A model generated the notes under the pieces. The model was given only the letters and a program-made list of their open reading frames with translations, searched no databases and was not told where the DNA came from. A stretch of 23,307 bases of DNA from Bacilli bacterium (GTDB lineage: Bacteria; Bacillota_I; Bacilli_A; RF39; UBA660), in NCBI GenBank assembly GCA_028699175.1, contig JAQVVC010000007.1, positions 1-23,307 of the forward strand, read 5' to 3'. Below, piece after piece: positions 14,292-20,591 of the stretch. The stretch's first letter is position 1; each line of letters begins with the position of its first letter. Position numbers and translations under genes: made by a program.

Positions 14292-15716
14292 TTATTTAAG
14301 TTCTTGATTTATATTCGTAAAATTTTTCCAAGGGTCATGACGGCGCAATCTTTTTATTGCATCTTGCATTGTAATTTCATCAGGAGCAATTTTATCTAAT
14401 TCTCGCCATGCAATTGGCATCGAAACGGTGCCATTTTTTTTAATTCTTAGAGAATAAGGTGCTACGCTAGTAGATCCTTTAATATTACGCATCCAATCAA
14501 TAAAAATTTTATTTTTTCTTTGGGTTTTTCGATTATTAGAGATATAGCGATCTGGCCATTTTGCTTCCATATAAAGAGCAATCTTTTTAGCAAAAGCTTG
14601 AAATTTTTTAAATCCTGCAGAAGGTTTAATTGGAACTATAACGTGATAACCTTTTCCACCACTTGTTTTTAAGAAAGATACTAAAGAAAGGTCATCAAGT
14701 ATTTCTTTTAAATCTTTTACTCCTTGACGTAAATCTATTAATTCTAGCTTTTCATCGGGATCTAAATCAAATACCATCATATCTGGTTTTGATAAGGTTT
14801 TAGTTTTGCTTCCCCAAATATGAAATTCTATCGAATTCATCTGGACTTCTGAAATAAGACCGGTAATATTTTTAATATAATAATAATCCTCTTTAATTCC
14901 TTCCTTATTTTTTACTATAATTTTGTTAAGACCATGATAGATATTTTCCATATGTTTTTTATAAAAACAAGTTTTACTTGTTCCATTTGGGCAACGAATG
15001 GTACTAATTATTCTATTTTCTAAATAAGGAGCCATTCTTTTATACATAGCTTGATAATATAAGGCAATATCTATTTTACTGATTTGTGCTTCTTTAAAAA
15101 TTATTTTATCAGAATTTGTTATTTCTACTTTTTCAATAATACATTTAGAATTTTTTTTAGGTAATATTTTACCATTATTAATTTCATTAATAGTTAAACC
15201 AGTTTTTATACTGGTATTATATTGGTCAATATAGGCTTTATTCTTACTATAAGTATCATTTTCTTTAATAAGTAACCACTTTTCATCTTGCATCCGGACT
15301 AAAGCCCAATTGCCTTTAAGTCTTTTACCTTTTAAAGTGAATTTTAATGTTCCATTTTTTAAATCCTGCTTAGGATTATTAATTGGAATCCAAAATCCTT
15401 TATCCCAAAGCATAACCGTTCCACCACCATATTCTCCTTTCGGGATAATTCCTTCAAAGTTTTGATAACTTAATGGATGATCCTCAACCTTGATGGCTAG
15501 TCTTTTATCACTAGGGTTAAAAGAAGGCCCTTTAGGTACTGCCCAACTTAATAAAACTCCATTTAATTCTAAACGAAAATCATAATGATCTTTTCTAGCT
15601 ATATGATGTTGGACTACAAAATGAAGTTTACCAGAGCTAGATGAATTTTTACCAACTGGTTCTTTACTTTTTTTAAAATCTCTTTTTTTATTATATTTAA
15701 TTAATTTATGATTCAA
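14292..15716 (-). CDS. LigD-like protein: 3'-phosphoesterase plus polymerase/primase domain, no ligase
   Basis: Bacterial non-homologous end joining uses Ku and LigD, whose domains trim (PE), fill (POL) and seal (LIG) DNA ends. Here the N-terminal PE domain (about residues 28-150) has H38, H44, D46 and H80, spaced exactly as the catalytic set of Pseudomonas LigD. After a linker rich in Lys/Asn/Ile, the POL domain (about 205-474) has the metal ligands D317 and D319 in FDLDPD, S352-H358 in TSGGKGYH and D407 in IDWMRN. No adenylation lysine motif or OB fold of a ligase is seen, and 474 aa is too short for one, so it is a PE-POL fusion. No ku is in the window. The start is TTG 15716 after the SD GGAGGAG. 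It may work with a separate ligase. Confidence 0.87.
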   Translation of the reverse strand: MNHKLIKYNKKRDFKKSKEPVGKNSSSSGKLHFVVQHHIARKDHYDFRLELNGVLLSWAVPKGPSFNPSDKRLAIKVEDHPLSYQNFEGIIPKGEYGGGTVMLWDKGFWIPINNPKQDLKNGTLKFTLKGKRLKGNWALVRMQDEKWLLIKENDTYSKNKAYIDQYNTSIKTGLTINEINNGKILPKKNSKCIIEKVEITNSDKIIFKEAQISKIDIALYYQAMYKRMAPYLENRIISTIRCPNGTSKTCFYKKHMENIYHGLNKIIVKNKEGIKEDYYYIKNITGLISEVQMNSIEFHIWGSKTKTLSKPDMMVFDLDPDEKLELIDLRQGVKDLKEILDDLSLVSFLKTSGGKGYHVIVPIKPSAGFKKFQAFAKKIALYMEAKWPDRYISNNRKTQRKNKIFIDWMRNIKGSTSVAPYSLRIKKNGTVSMPIAWRELDKIAPDEITMQDAIKRLRRHDPWKNFTNINQELK

Positions 15717-15754
15717 AATTTATCTCCTCCGTAACTTATTATTATTTTGGAAAT

Positions 15755-15784
15755 ATAATAAAAATTATACTTCATTCTTAACAA
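15755..15784 (-). promoter_or_regulatory. Possible promoter of the LigD-like gene
   Basis: On the minus strand, TTGTTA (15784-15779), an 18-nt spacer and TATTAT (15760-15755). The -35 shares bases with the plus-strand -35 at 15778-15783. Another TATAAT lies at 15769-15764 without a good -35. Confidence 0.4.
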
Positions 15785-15806
15785 TTTAATTATCCTGTGT
15801 TATAAT
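15778..15806 (+). promoter_or_regulatory. Promoter of the 15831-17078 operon
   Basis: TTAACA (15778-15783), a 17-nt spacer ending in TGT (extended -10) and a consensus TATAAT (15801-15806). The start near 15813 is just before the SD AGAAGG (15817-15822). Confidence 0.75.
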
Positions 15807-15830
15807 TATTTTAGATAGAAGGTATATCAC

Positions 15831-16187
15831 ATGAAAAAAAATAAACTAATAATAAATTATTGTCCCAATTTTTATAAAATTATTAATTTTGATTTTTTTG
15901 AAGATGATTATATTTCCAAAAAATTAGTTGCAATTTATAAAGATTTTATTTTTGATATTGATTTATATAATGAAGATGATATTTATATGATAAAACAAAT
16001 GGATTTAGTGGTAAATAAATATATTGAAGATTATTATTTTCGTAAAGAAATGCAAAGAAGTATGCTTAATATTAGAGTAAAAAAATCTTCGCAATTAGTT
16101 AGAGATATAGCTCAAAGTATTATAAATTGTTTTGATTCATATGAAAATGGATATACAAGAAATATATATTTTGCTAGGTGGATATAA
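15831..16187 (+). CDS. Unknown cytoplasmic protein
   Basis: A 118-aa protein I do not recognise. It is rich in Tyr, Phe, Ile, Asp and Lys, has no signal peptide or membrane span, and looks mainly helical from about residue 45 onward (MIKQMDLVVNKYIEDYYF, then SSQLVRDIAQSIINCFDSY). The start is well supported by the SD AGAAGG and a strong promoter. The ATG of the next gene follows the stop directly, so the two genes are almost certainly co-expressed and may act together: a cytoplasmic partner and a membrane-anchored Ig-domain protein. No function is proposed. Confidence 0.8.
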   Translation: MKKNKLIINYCPNFYKIINFDFFEDDYISKKLVAIYKDFIFDIDLYNEDDIYMIKQMDLVVNKYIEDYYFRKEMQRSMLNIRVKKSSQLVRDIAQSIINCFDSYENGYTRNIYFARWI

Positions 16188-17078
16188 ATGAAAGATGAAG
16201 ATTTTTATATCGAAGAAACAAGTCCTTTAAAAGTTTTTTTGACGTCTTTATTATTTTTGTTTATATTAGGAGTTTTTGGTGGTCTTTATTATTTTTATTT
16301 TTATTATAATGATGTTAAATTAAAAAATATAACAATTGAATTAGGAAAACCAGTATTTTATGATATTGATAAATATATTATTGATCATAAAAATAAAACT
16401 TATAAAATTGATATGTCTAATATATCAGTTGATGAAAAAGGAAATACTAATAGCGTAGGTGAATACAGTTATTTAGTTTATGTTGGAAAAGAAATAAAAA
16501 AAGGCAAAGTATATGTTAAAGATACAACGGCACCAATAGTAGAGTTAAAAGAATTAACAGTCGGACTAAATGAAGAATTTGAACCTGATGATTTTTTAGT
16601 TTCTTGTATCGATTTATCACAAGTATGTTATGTAAATTATGCTAAAGAATCAGATGAAAAATTAAATAATGCTACAGGTGAATATTCATTGACCTTAGAA
16701 ATAAAAGATAAATATGATAATGTAACTAAAATGAAAACTAAATTAATTGTCAGTGAAACATCATCATTAAGCGCTATAAAGGCTAGTGATATGGAAATAT
16801 ATAGTATATATCCAATAGATCATGATTGGAATAAAGAATATACAATAAAATTTCCAAAAGGAATATCAGAGCAAGATAAAACCTTTGAACAAAAAATATT
16901 AGAAATAACTAATTTTGATTTTAGTTTATTATATGAAGATAATATTAAGAATCAAACTTTATTAACTATATATAATAAATATAATTATGTAATAGGATTT
17001 TCAGTAAAGTTAGAGCTTGATAATGGTGAAATAATCTATGTTACTGAAAAAGAATATCAGAATTTACAAAAAGATTGA
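16188..17078 (+). CDS. Membrane-anchored protein with Ig-like (DUF5011-type) domains
   Basis: A 296-aa protein. An acidic N-terminus (MKDEDFYIEETSP) precedes one membrane helix (about residues 13-37, very Phe/Tyr-rich), so the bulk is probably outside. Two Ig-like beta repeats follow: about 40-112, ending in GKVYVKDTTAPIV, a typical DUF5011 boundary; and about 113-192 with GEYSLTLEIKDKYDN and two Cys (CIDLSQVC) that may pair. The last 100 residues are unassigned. It could serve adhesion, surface scaffolding or wall sensing; none is shown. It uses AGGTGGAT as SD, overlapping the upstream gene. The stop is TGA, which is also part of the -35 of the tRNA-Met promoter. Confidence 0.8.
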   Translation: MKDEDFYIEETSPLKVFLTSLLFLFILGVFGGLYYFYFYYNDVKLKNITIELGKPVFYDIDKYIIDHKNKTYKIDMSNISVDEKGNTNSVGEYSYLVYVGKEIKKGKVYVKDTTAPIVELKELTVGLNEEFEPDDFLVSCIDLSQVCYVNYAKESDEKLNNATGEYSLTLEIKDKYDNVTKMKTKLIVSETSSLSAIKASDMEIYSIYPIDHDWNKEYTIKFPKGISEQDKTFEQKILEITNFDFSLLYEDNIKNQTLLTIYNKYNYVIGFSVKLELDNGEIIYVTEKEYQNLQKD

Positions 17079-17103
17079 AAAAAATAATGACGTTTGTTAT
17101 AAT
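17075..17103 (+). promoter_or_regulatory. Promoter of tRNA-Met
   Basis: TTGAAA (17075-17080), a 17-nt spacer ending in TGT and TATAAT (17098-17103): a near-ideal extended promoter. The -35 includes the TGA stop of the upstream gene. The start near 17110 falls inside the palindrome at 17108-17135. Confidence 0.8.
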
Positions 17104-17107
17104 TAGT

Positions 17108-17135
17108 TTACCTTTTAATTTAAATTAAAAGGTAA
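17108..17135. repeat. Perfect 28-nt palindrome in the tRNA-Met leader
   Basis: TTACCTTTTAATTT (17108-17121) is followed at once by its exact reverse complement AAATTAAAAGGTAA (17122-17135). It begins at about the predicted transcript start and ends 5 nt before the tRNA. No T-tract follows, so it does not look like an ordinary terminator. Confidence 0.9.
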
Positions 17136-17140
17136 TTAAC

Positions 17141-17217
17141 GGCGGTGTAGCTCAGTTGGCTAGAGCACTCGGTTCATACCCGATAGGTCGGGAGTTCAAA
17201 TCTCTCCGCCGCTACCA
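17141..17217 (+). tRNA. tRNA-Met, elongator (anticodon CAT)
   Basis: The sequence closely follows the B. subtilis elongator tRNA-Met (start GGCGGTGTAGCTCAG, loop TTCATAC, end CGCCGCTACCA). The 1-72 pair is G-U and not the unpaired end of an initiator, and the anticodon stem lacks the initiator's three G-C pairs, so it is not tRNA-fMet. The closing anticodon-stem pair (27-43) is a C-T mismatch. CCA is encoded at 17215-17217. Confidence 0.96.
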
Positions 17218-17226
17218 TAAAAATCA

Positions 17227-17254
17227 AAAACCCTCTTAAAGAGGGTTTTATTTT
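17227..17254 (+). terminator. Terminator after tRNA-Met
   Basis: Stem CCCTCT/AGAGGG (17231-17236 with 17240-17245), loop TAA, flanked by A4 on the left and TTTTATTTT on the right. Confidence 0.92.
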
Positions 17255-17267
17255 AGGTTTTTTACAA

Positions 17268-17296
17268 TTGTTTTTTATATATTTTTATGATAAAAT
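17268..17296 (+). promoter_or_regulatory. Promoter of the large surface protein gene
   Basis: TTGTTT (17268-17273), a 17-nt spacer ending in TGA (extended -10) and TAAAAT (17291-17296). The start near 17303 is 6 nt before the SD AGGAAG (17309-17314). Confidence 0.6.
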
Positions 17297-17319
17297 TTAA
17301 TAAGAATAGGAAGATAGTT

Positions 17320-18915
17320 ATGAAAATATTAAAAAAACTTATTTTTACATTAATTATTATAATACCAATAAATGTTAATGCTGGTATTATTGTCGATTGT
17401 GATGGACCAGCAAAAATCAATCAAAGAATTTCTTGTGATATTAAAACGGATGTTCCAATTTCATCATTTAAGTCGACTTTAGTAGTTGATCCAGTTGTAA
17501 CTTATGAAGGTTCTGTTGCTTCAACCAATTTTGTGCAATTTAGTAGTGGTCGTTATTTGAATTTTCAAACTGCTAATCCTAGTACTTATAATCAAGGCTT
17601 AATAGCTTATTTATATATTATTGTGCCAAATACATCAAAATCATCATTTACTTTATCATTTGAAGATATTGAATATACCTCGTCAAAAGGAGATAAACAG
17701 CAATCTAAAATCTCGGAAACAGTTCAAATCATGCCTGTGACAACTAAAACCACATCAACAACATCAAGAGTTACAACCCAAAGTTCAACCGAAAAAACAT
17801 TTACGGTAACGCTTAATCCTAATAATAACACTGACAATAAAATTACGAAATGTACAACAAAAGGCTCTAATTGTAAAATAGATTTATCCGATATCCAAAT
17901 ACCAACTAAAAATGGTTTTACTTATAATGGCTGGGGGAATGCTCCAACTTGTACCGAAGGAAGTAAGACTTCTTATACAGCTTCTGCAGATGTTACTTTA
18001 TATGCCTGCTGGTTAAATTCAGAAACTGATGATTCTGATAATGATGAAATGTTATATTTACAATCGTTATCTATTGAGGGTCAAGATCTGGATTTTAGTA
18101 AATTTAAAACTGATTATGATTTAGTTGTTTTATATCAAGTAGAAAATTTAGTTATTTCTGCTAGTCCTGCTAAAGAAGGTGTAACTGTTGATTTACAAGA
18201 AACATATCCATTACTAGTAGGAGAAAATACAATATCAATAAAATTATCTGATGAAAATCAAAATACTACAACTTATACTATTAATGTTAAAAGATTAAAA
18301 GAAGGAGAAGAAATAAGAATTCCTTCATCTGATGCAACTTTAAAAAATATAATTATTAAAGGATATGATTTAGATTTTAAATCTGATGTATTTGATTATA
18401 TTTTAAAAGTACCTTCAGGAACAAAATCATTAGATGTTAAAGCAGTATTAAATAATGAATATGCTGAATACGTAATAACTGGAAACAATGATATTTATGA
18501 TGGTAGTATAATTTCTATAAAAGTTAAAGCAGAAATTGGTGATGAAATAAATTCCTATGACATTAAAATAGAAGTAGTTAAAGGAATTAAAGATTATTTA
18601 TTATATATCGTAATTGGCAGTGTATTGTTAATAAGTATTATTGCTTTAGTAATTATTAATCAATCAAAAATTCAAAAAAAGAAAACTACAAAACAAAATA
18701 TTGCTGCAGTTGCTCCTGCTAAGAAAACTCCAACTAAAATAAATACAATTAAAACTCCCGTAGTAAAACCGATTCCAGTGCCTAAACCAGTGTCTCCTCA
18801 ACCGGCTGGAACACCACAAACCAAACCTCCTGAACCAGCGACTCCTCAACCGGCTGGAACATCACAAACCAAACCTCCAGAACCTAAAGAAACAGTTGAA
18901 GTACTAGATTTATAA
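17320..18915 (+). CDS. Multidomain surface protein: cohesin-like, InlB-type and cadherin-like domains, membrane anchor, Pro-rich tail
   Basis: A 531-aa exported protein. Signal peptide at residues 1-21 (cleavage after NVNA); a cohesin-like beta sandwich (about 22-138); a Thr/Ser-rich linker (about 142-160); an InlB B-repeat-like unit (about 162-231, TLNPNN to LYACW); two cadherin-like beta-sandwich repeats (about 246-321 and 338-417, each with a LDF...YD/YI pattern); a membrane helix (about 426-447); a Lys-rich stop-transfer; and a Pro-rich tail. The tail, inside the cell by the expected topology, contains two copies of a 16-residue unit beginning PQPAGT. The start is ATG 17320 with SD AGGAAG; starting at ATG 17287 would place a charged stretch before the signal peptide. 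Adhesion or scaffold function is likely but the ligand is unknown. Confidence 0.85.
   Translation: MKILKKLIFTLIIIIPINVNAGIIVDCDGPAKINQRISCDIKTDVPISSFKSTLVVDPVVTYEGSVASTNFVQFSSGRYLNFQTANPSTYNQGLIAYLYIIVPNTSKSSFTLSFEDIEYTSSKGDKQQSKISETVQIMPVTTKTTSTTSRVTTQSSTEKTFTVTLNPNNNTDNKITKCTTKGSNCKIDLSDIQIPTKNGFTYNGWGNAPTCTEGSKTSYTASADVTLYACWLNSETDDSDNDEMLYLQSLSIEGQDLDFSKFKTDYDLVVLYQVENLVISASPAKEGVTVDLQETYPLLVGENTISIKLSDENQNTTTYTINVKRLKEGEEIRIPSSDATLKNIIIKGYDLDFKSDVFDYILKVPSGTKSLDVKAVLNNEYAEYVITGNNDIYDGSIISIKVKAEIGDEINSYDIKIEVVKGIKDYLLYIVIGSVLLISIIALVIINQSKIQKKKTTKQNIAAVAPAKKTPTKINTIKTPVVKPIPVPKPVSPQPAGTPQTKPPEPATPQPAGTSQTKPPEPKETVEVLDL
18794..18889 (+). repeat. Two tandem 48-nt repeats in the Pro-rich tail
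   Basis: Units at 18794-18841 and 18842-18889 both begin CTCCTCAACCGGCTGGAACA and are nearly identical, with differences concentrated at the 3' end of the unit. They encode PQPAGT(P/S)QTKPPEP plus two residues. They are clearly richer in C/G than the surroundings. This is a recent-looking duplication that could vary in copy number. Confidence 0.88.
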
Positions 18916-18943
18916 AAGCGTTAATGATTTTAATGCTTTTTTA
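18914..18943 (+). terminator. Terminator after the surface protein gene
   Basis: AAAGCGTTAA (18915-18924) pairs with TTAATGCTTT (18930-18939) with one G-T pair and a 5-nt loop, followed by more T. It overlaps the TAA stop (18913-18915). Confidence 0.82.
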
Positions 18944-18946
18944 TTG

Positions 18947-18952
18947 TATAAT
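18947..18952 (+). promoter_or_regulatory. -10 box of the Xer-type recombinase gene
   Basis: TATAAT 4 nt before the SD region GAGTGA (18957-18962). No good -35 is seen at 16-18 nt. It partly follows the T-tract of the preceding terminator. Confidence 0.4.
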
Positions 18953-18966
18953 AAAAGAGTGATAGT

Positions 18967-19857
18967 ATGAAAGATATAATATATGAATTTTTAGATTATA
19001 TTTCGTTAGAACGTAAATATTCTAATAATACAGAAATCAATTATGAAATTGATTTATTTAAGTATGATGAATATTTAACTAAAGAAAAGAAAAATTATTT
19101 GCTCATAAATTATCAAGATATAAGTAAATATATTGTATATTTAAGAAAGGCCAATTATTTACCATCTAGTATAAATCGAAATTTAAGTACCTTAAGAAGT
19201 TTTTATAATTTTTTAGAAAGAAAAGAAATAATAAATAATAATCCTTTTAATTATATAAAAAATATTAAACAAGAGAAAAAATTACCTAATTATTTTAAGT
19301 ATAATGAGTTTATTACAATGTTAGAAACTCTTAATGATGATCATCCATTAAATGTAAGAAACAGGCTTATTTTAGAATTATTATTTGCAACGGGAATAAG
19401 AGTAAGTGAATTAGTTAATATAAAAATTAATAACATTGATATAGGTTTAAGACAGATTAAAGTAAGTGGAAAAGGTAATAAGGAAAGAATCGTTTATTTC
19501 GGTTCTTACTGTGAAGATGCCATCAAAAACTATTTCAATAATGCTCGTGATATATTATTAAAAGATAAAATATCGCCTTATTTATTTATTAATAATCGGG
19601 GAGGGAATCTTACTGATAGAGGAATTAGGCTAATAATTGATAATATTATTAAGGCATCAGCTTTAAAAATAAAAATAACTCCTCACACTTTTAGGCATTC
19701 TTTTGCAACAATTATGCTTAATGAAGGATGTAATATAAAAAGTGTTCAAGAATTACTTGGACATGTGAGTATAAACACAACTAGTATATATACTCATTTA
19801 ACTAATGAAGAGATTAGAAGAGTATATTTAAATGCTCATCCTAGAGCAAAAAAATAA
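18967..19857 (+). CDS. Tyrosine recombinase, XerC/XerD type
   Basis: Site-specific recombinase of the family that resolves chromosome dimers at dif. The N-terminal SAM-like DNA-binding domain (about residues 1-90) is followed by the catalytic domain with the complete active site: R145 in GIRVSE, K169 in GKGNKER, H240 and R243 in HTFRHS, H266 in GHVSINTT and the nucleophile Y275 in SIYTH. The 296-aa length and the C-terminal LTNEEIRRVYLNAHPRAKK are as expected for housekeeping Xer proteins, not for phage integrases, and no phage genes or att-like repeats are nearby. XerC and XerD cannot be told apart with confidence; a single Xer working alone is also possible. The start is ATG 18967, 4 nt after GAGTGA. 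Confidence 0.9.
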   Translation: MKDIIYEFLDYISLERKYSNNTEINYEIDLFKYDEYLTKEKKNYLLINYQDISKYIVYLRKANYLPSSINRNLSTLRSFYNFLERKEIINNNPFNYIKNIKQEKKLPNYFKYNEFITMLETLNDDHPLNVRNRLILELLFATGIRVSELVNIKINNIDIGLRQIKVSGKGNKERIVYFGSYCEDAIKNYFNNARDILLKDKISPYLFINNRGGNLTDRGIRLIIDNIIKASALKIKITPHTFRHSFATIMLNEGCNIKSVQELLGHVSINTTSIYTHLTNEEIRRVYLNAHPRAKK

Positions 19858-19880
19858 TATTTAAAAAATAATATTTGTGG

Positions 19881-19886
19881 TAAAAT
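19881..19886 (+). promoter_or_regulatory. Extended -10 box upstream of 19908
   Basis: TGGTAAAAT (extended -10, TAAAAT at 19881-19886). The -35 at 17 nt is poor. The start near 19893 coincides with the SD AAGGATGA (19893-19900). It may also serve ppdK. Confidence 0.45.
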
Positions 19887-19907
19887 AGTATAAAGGATGA
19901 TATAAAA

Positions 19908-20579
19908 ATGGACCAAGAATCAAATAAACATTTAAAAATTATATTAAGTGTTATATTTATAATAATATTATTAATATTAATTTTATATTTTTTTAATCAA
20001 TTTTTAAAATTAAACACTTATGAAGAAATAAAAACAACTACTACAACCATAAAAACAACTAAAAAAGTAGATTATGATTTTATTGAATTAACTAATGATA
20101 AGAAAATATTTTTTAATAGTTATTTAAATGAAATTAATACCTTAAAAGCTTTTAATAATGCTGTTGATAATAATTATAAAGTTTATAATATTAATTTAAT
20201 CCAAACTGAAATAAGTAAGTTTAAATTTATTTATACTTACCTTAAAATAAATAATGCTGAAGAAAATGTTGATTTTGAGAAAATAAATGAATATAGTAAT
20301 AAATTTTTTAAAACTGACTTATATCAAGAAAATTTAAATAATTATTTACAAGAAAAATTTTATTATTATGAATTTAATAATGAGGAACCTAACTATTGTT
20401 TAAAAGTTAACTCAAAGAAAGATAATATACTTTTTATTGATATGGTTAAAAAAGAAAATAATATTTGTAACAATGATGTTCTTAATTATGATAAAAATTT
20501 AATAATTAATCAAATTAAATTAGGGTACTTATTAATAGATGATGAAATGATATATTATTCATTTACGATAGTTAAATAG
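19908..20579 (+). CDS. Membrane-anchored protein of unknown function
   Basis: A 223-aa protein I do not recognise. One N-terminal membrane helix (about residues 9-31, almost pure Ile/Leu/Phe) follows a short cytoplasmic part. A Thr/Lys linker (TTTTTIKTTKK, about 44-54) resembles the Thr-rich linker of the surface protein at 17320. The outer part (about 55-223) is rich in Asn, Lys, Tyr and Phe, with two Cys near 164 and 188. The start is ATG 19908, 7 nt after AAGGATGA. It is followed by ppdK after 12 nt without a terminator, so the two are probably co-transcribed, although no functional link is obvious. Confidence 0.8.
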   Translation: MDQESNKHLKIILSVIFIIILLILILYFFNQFLKLNTYEEIKTTTTTIKTTKKVDYDFIELTNDKKIFFNSYLNEINTLKAFNNAVDNNYKVYNINLIQTEISKFKFIYTYLKINNAEENVDFEKINEYSNKFFKTDLYQENLNNYLQEKFYYYEFNNEEPNYCLKVNSKKDNILFIDMVKKENNICNNDVLNYDKNLIINQIKLGYLLIDDEMIYYSFTIVK

Positions 20580-20591
20580 AAAGGGTAAAAA

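Noticed and set aside
17320..17400. Riboswitch or long leader before the surface protein gene
   Set aside because: The space between the tRNA-Met terminator and the start holds only a promoter and an SD; the leader would be about 17 nt.
18664..18849. Minus-strand open frame of 61 codons rich in Arg, Ser and Trp
   Set aside because: It is the antisense of the Pro-rich and Lys-rich tail of the surface protein; the odd composition follows from that.
18794..18889. Tandem repeats as a possible CRISPR array
   Set aside because: Only two adjoining in-frame units with no spacers; they encode a Pro-rich protein repeat.
18967..19857. Xer-type recombinase as integrase of a mobile element
   Set aside because: No phage, transfer or cargo genes, no flanking direct repeats, and no tRNA directly beside it; length and C-terminus fit a housekeeping Xer.
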